From Paenibacillus peoriae KCTC 3763 (GTDB taxonomy: Bacteria; Bacillota; Bacilli; Paenibacillales; Paenibacillaceae), in the NCBI RefSeq assembly GCF_000236805.1, contig NZ_AGFX01000038.1, positions 1 to 64,000 of the forward strand: 64,000 bases of DNA, given 5' to 3'. The position numbers and the translations under genes were made by a program. This document shows, one piece after another, positions 63,213 to 64,000 of the stretch. How positions within the stretch are numbered: position 1 is the stretch's first letter; every line of letters begins with the position of its first letter. The notes beneath the pieces were generated by a model that worked only from the letters and a program-made list of their open reading frames with translations, was not told the origin of the DNA and ran no database searches.

Positions 63213-64000
63213 TTAATTTTCGTAATGGCGAGCCATTTCCGAGGCAACCACCACCAACCGCTGCTTCAGCGCTGCTGGCTCCCGAATATGCAGCGTTTTT
63301 CCATAAGGCAACAGGAAATATGGGGCATATGTGAATAATGAGCTCTCATCTAGCAGAAACCGGGCCCATCCCCCCTGTCGCTGCTCCAGGGTATGCCCGA
63401 ATAGCCAGTGACTGCAAAGATCATTTAATACCACTTCAGATGACTCAATTACCACAGCAACCAACTTTCCCTCTTTTTCCCGGGCGGGAAGCAAGCTCTG
63501 CAAGAGAAAATCGCGCGCAGAGAAATGGGCAGGACGTATGAAACTTGCCCCGCTACACCGGAGTCCGGTAATTCTGTCGACACGGAAACTACGGATCTCC
63601 TGTCGGTGGTGGCAATAAGCAACGATGTACCACTGCCCCTTCCAAAGTACAAGTCCATAAGGATCAATGGAACGTAAGGAGGCCGTTTCTTCATTTCCCT
63701 TGCGATATTCCATCTCCAGAGTATCTCCGTTCGCTATGCCTGATTCAAGCTCTTGCAGAATTTCTGCCATTGCCGCATTAGAGGTATGAAGCGTTTCAAT
63801 CCCGCGCTCATGGCTCTCCATCCGTTCGATTTGTTGGACATTGCTGTAACGCTTCAGCTTATCCAGCGCCCGGTCAAGGGCTTGGACATACGGATATCCC
63901 GTTCCACGGACGAAAGCGGCTGCTTGGACAAGCGCCTTCTGCTCTTCGGCGTCAAAGAATAGCGGTGCTTCGACGAAGTTATCAGGCAGACAGTAGCCAC
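63213..64000 (-). CDS. WYL-domain (YafY-type) transcriptional regulator, partial
   Basis: The frame is open from the stop at 63213 to the window edge, so the N-terminal helix-turn-helix lies outside. The visible part begins GYCLPDNFVEAPLFFDAEEQKALVQAAAFVRGTGYPYVQALDRALDKLKRYSNV and continues into a WYL domain (SIDPYGLVLWKGQWYIVAYCHHRQEIRSFRVDRITGL) and WCX end. These regulators sense ligands or nucleic acid through WYL. It is placed on the same strand just upstream of the SRPBCC gene, a pairing common in Bacillota, so the two probably work together. Confidence 0.88.
   Translation of the reverse strand, partial: GYCLPDNFVEAPLFFDAEEQKALVQAAAFVRGTGYPYVQALDRALDKLKRYSNVQQIERMESHERGIETLHTSNAAMAEILQELESGIANGDTLEMEYRKGNEETASLRSIDPYGLVLWKGQWYIVAYCHHRQEIRSFRVDRITGLRCSGASFIRPAHFSARDFLLQSLLPAREKEGKLVAVVIESSEVVLNDLCSHWLFGHTLEQRQGGWARFLLDESSLFTYAPYFLLPYGKTLHIREPAALKQRLVVVASEMARHYEN

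Overview
The window reads as a chromosomal segment of a Gram-positive, low-to-mid GC Paenibacillus (P. polymyxa-like). Support: strong AAGGAGG-type ribosome sites with frequent GTG/TTG starts, Bacillota families (SLH-anchored subtilase, CcdC/DUF420 membrane proteins, YtrA-type GntR regulator, YdjO-type and CspA-type cold proteins, Mn-dependent pyrophosphatase), and many secreted or ABC-linked plant and microbial glycan genes. No rRNA, tRNA or CRISPR array was recognised.

Layout. 0-11 kb (minus strand): one amino-sugar operon, reading lipoprotein binding protein, two permeases, GH84 N-acetylglucosaminidase, DUF4127 protein, NanE epimerase, RpiR regulator, ROK kinase and FAD-dependent oxidoreductase. 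11-15 kb: DUF420 protein, GNAT, ATP-dependent DNA ligase, MarR regulator, pyrophosphatase. 15.5-20 kb: large S8 protease with SLH repeats. 20-27 kb: OmpR-type two-component system divergent from a membrane/cell-surface glycosylation operon (GT39, GT2, GtrA, GalU). 27-31 kb: methyltransferase, glycerophosphodiesterase, GH51 arabinofuranosidase. 31-41 kb: a visibly AT-richer island on the minus strand.

The island holds the most notable system, a RiPP (modified peptide) locus: ECF sigma factor, ABC exporter, an unannotated 59-residue Cys-rich precursor peptide at 37460-37639, a radical SAM/SPASM maturase, a TIGR04066-like protein, an acyl-carrier-related protein without the usual serine, and an S8 peptidase with an extra C-terminal half. 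It resembles the CLI_3235/CcpM class described in clostridia. The precursor gene is bracketed by two strong hairpins. The island ends in a degraded IS3-family transposase and a relic of a second GH51 gene.

41-53 kb: a beta-1,2-glucooligosaccharide (sophorooligosaccharide) locus: sulfatase, two permeases and binding protein on the minus strand; GH3 glucosidase, GH94-type phosphorylase and LacI regulator on the plus strand. Two identical 16-bp LacI-type operators lie in the divergent promoter. 53-59 kb: a copper-amine-oxidase-N/SnoaL secreted protein, CcdC protein, YtrA-type GntR/ABC operon with a recognisable YtrA operator, a small secreted protein, an alpha/beta-hydrolase pseudogene, and two cold-shock genes. 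59.7-64 kb: secreted GH43 arabinanase with a cre-like site, an SRPBCC protein and a WYL regulator cut by the window edge.

Regulatory links seen: tandem 11-bp NYTCAG repeats occur both between the two-component genes and the GT39 operon and in front of the small secreted protein 35 kb away, suggesting one regulon.
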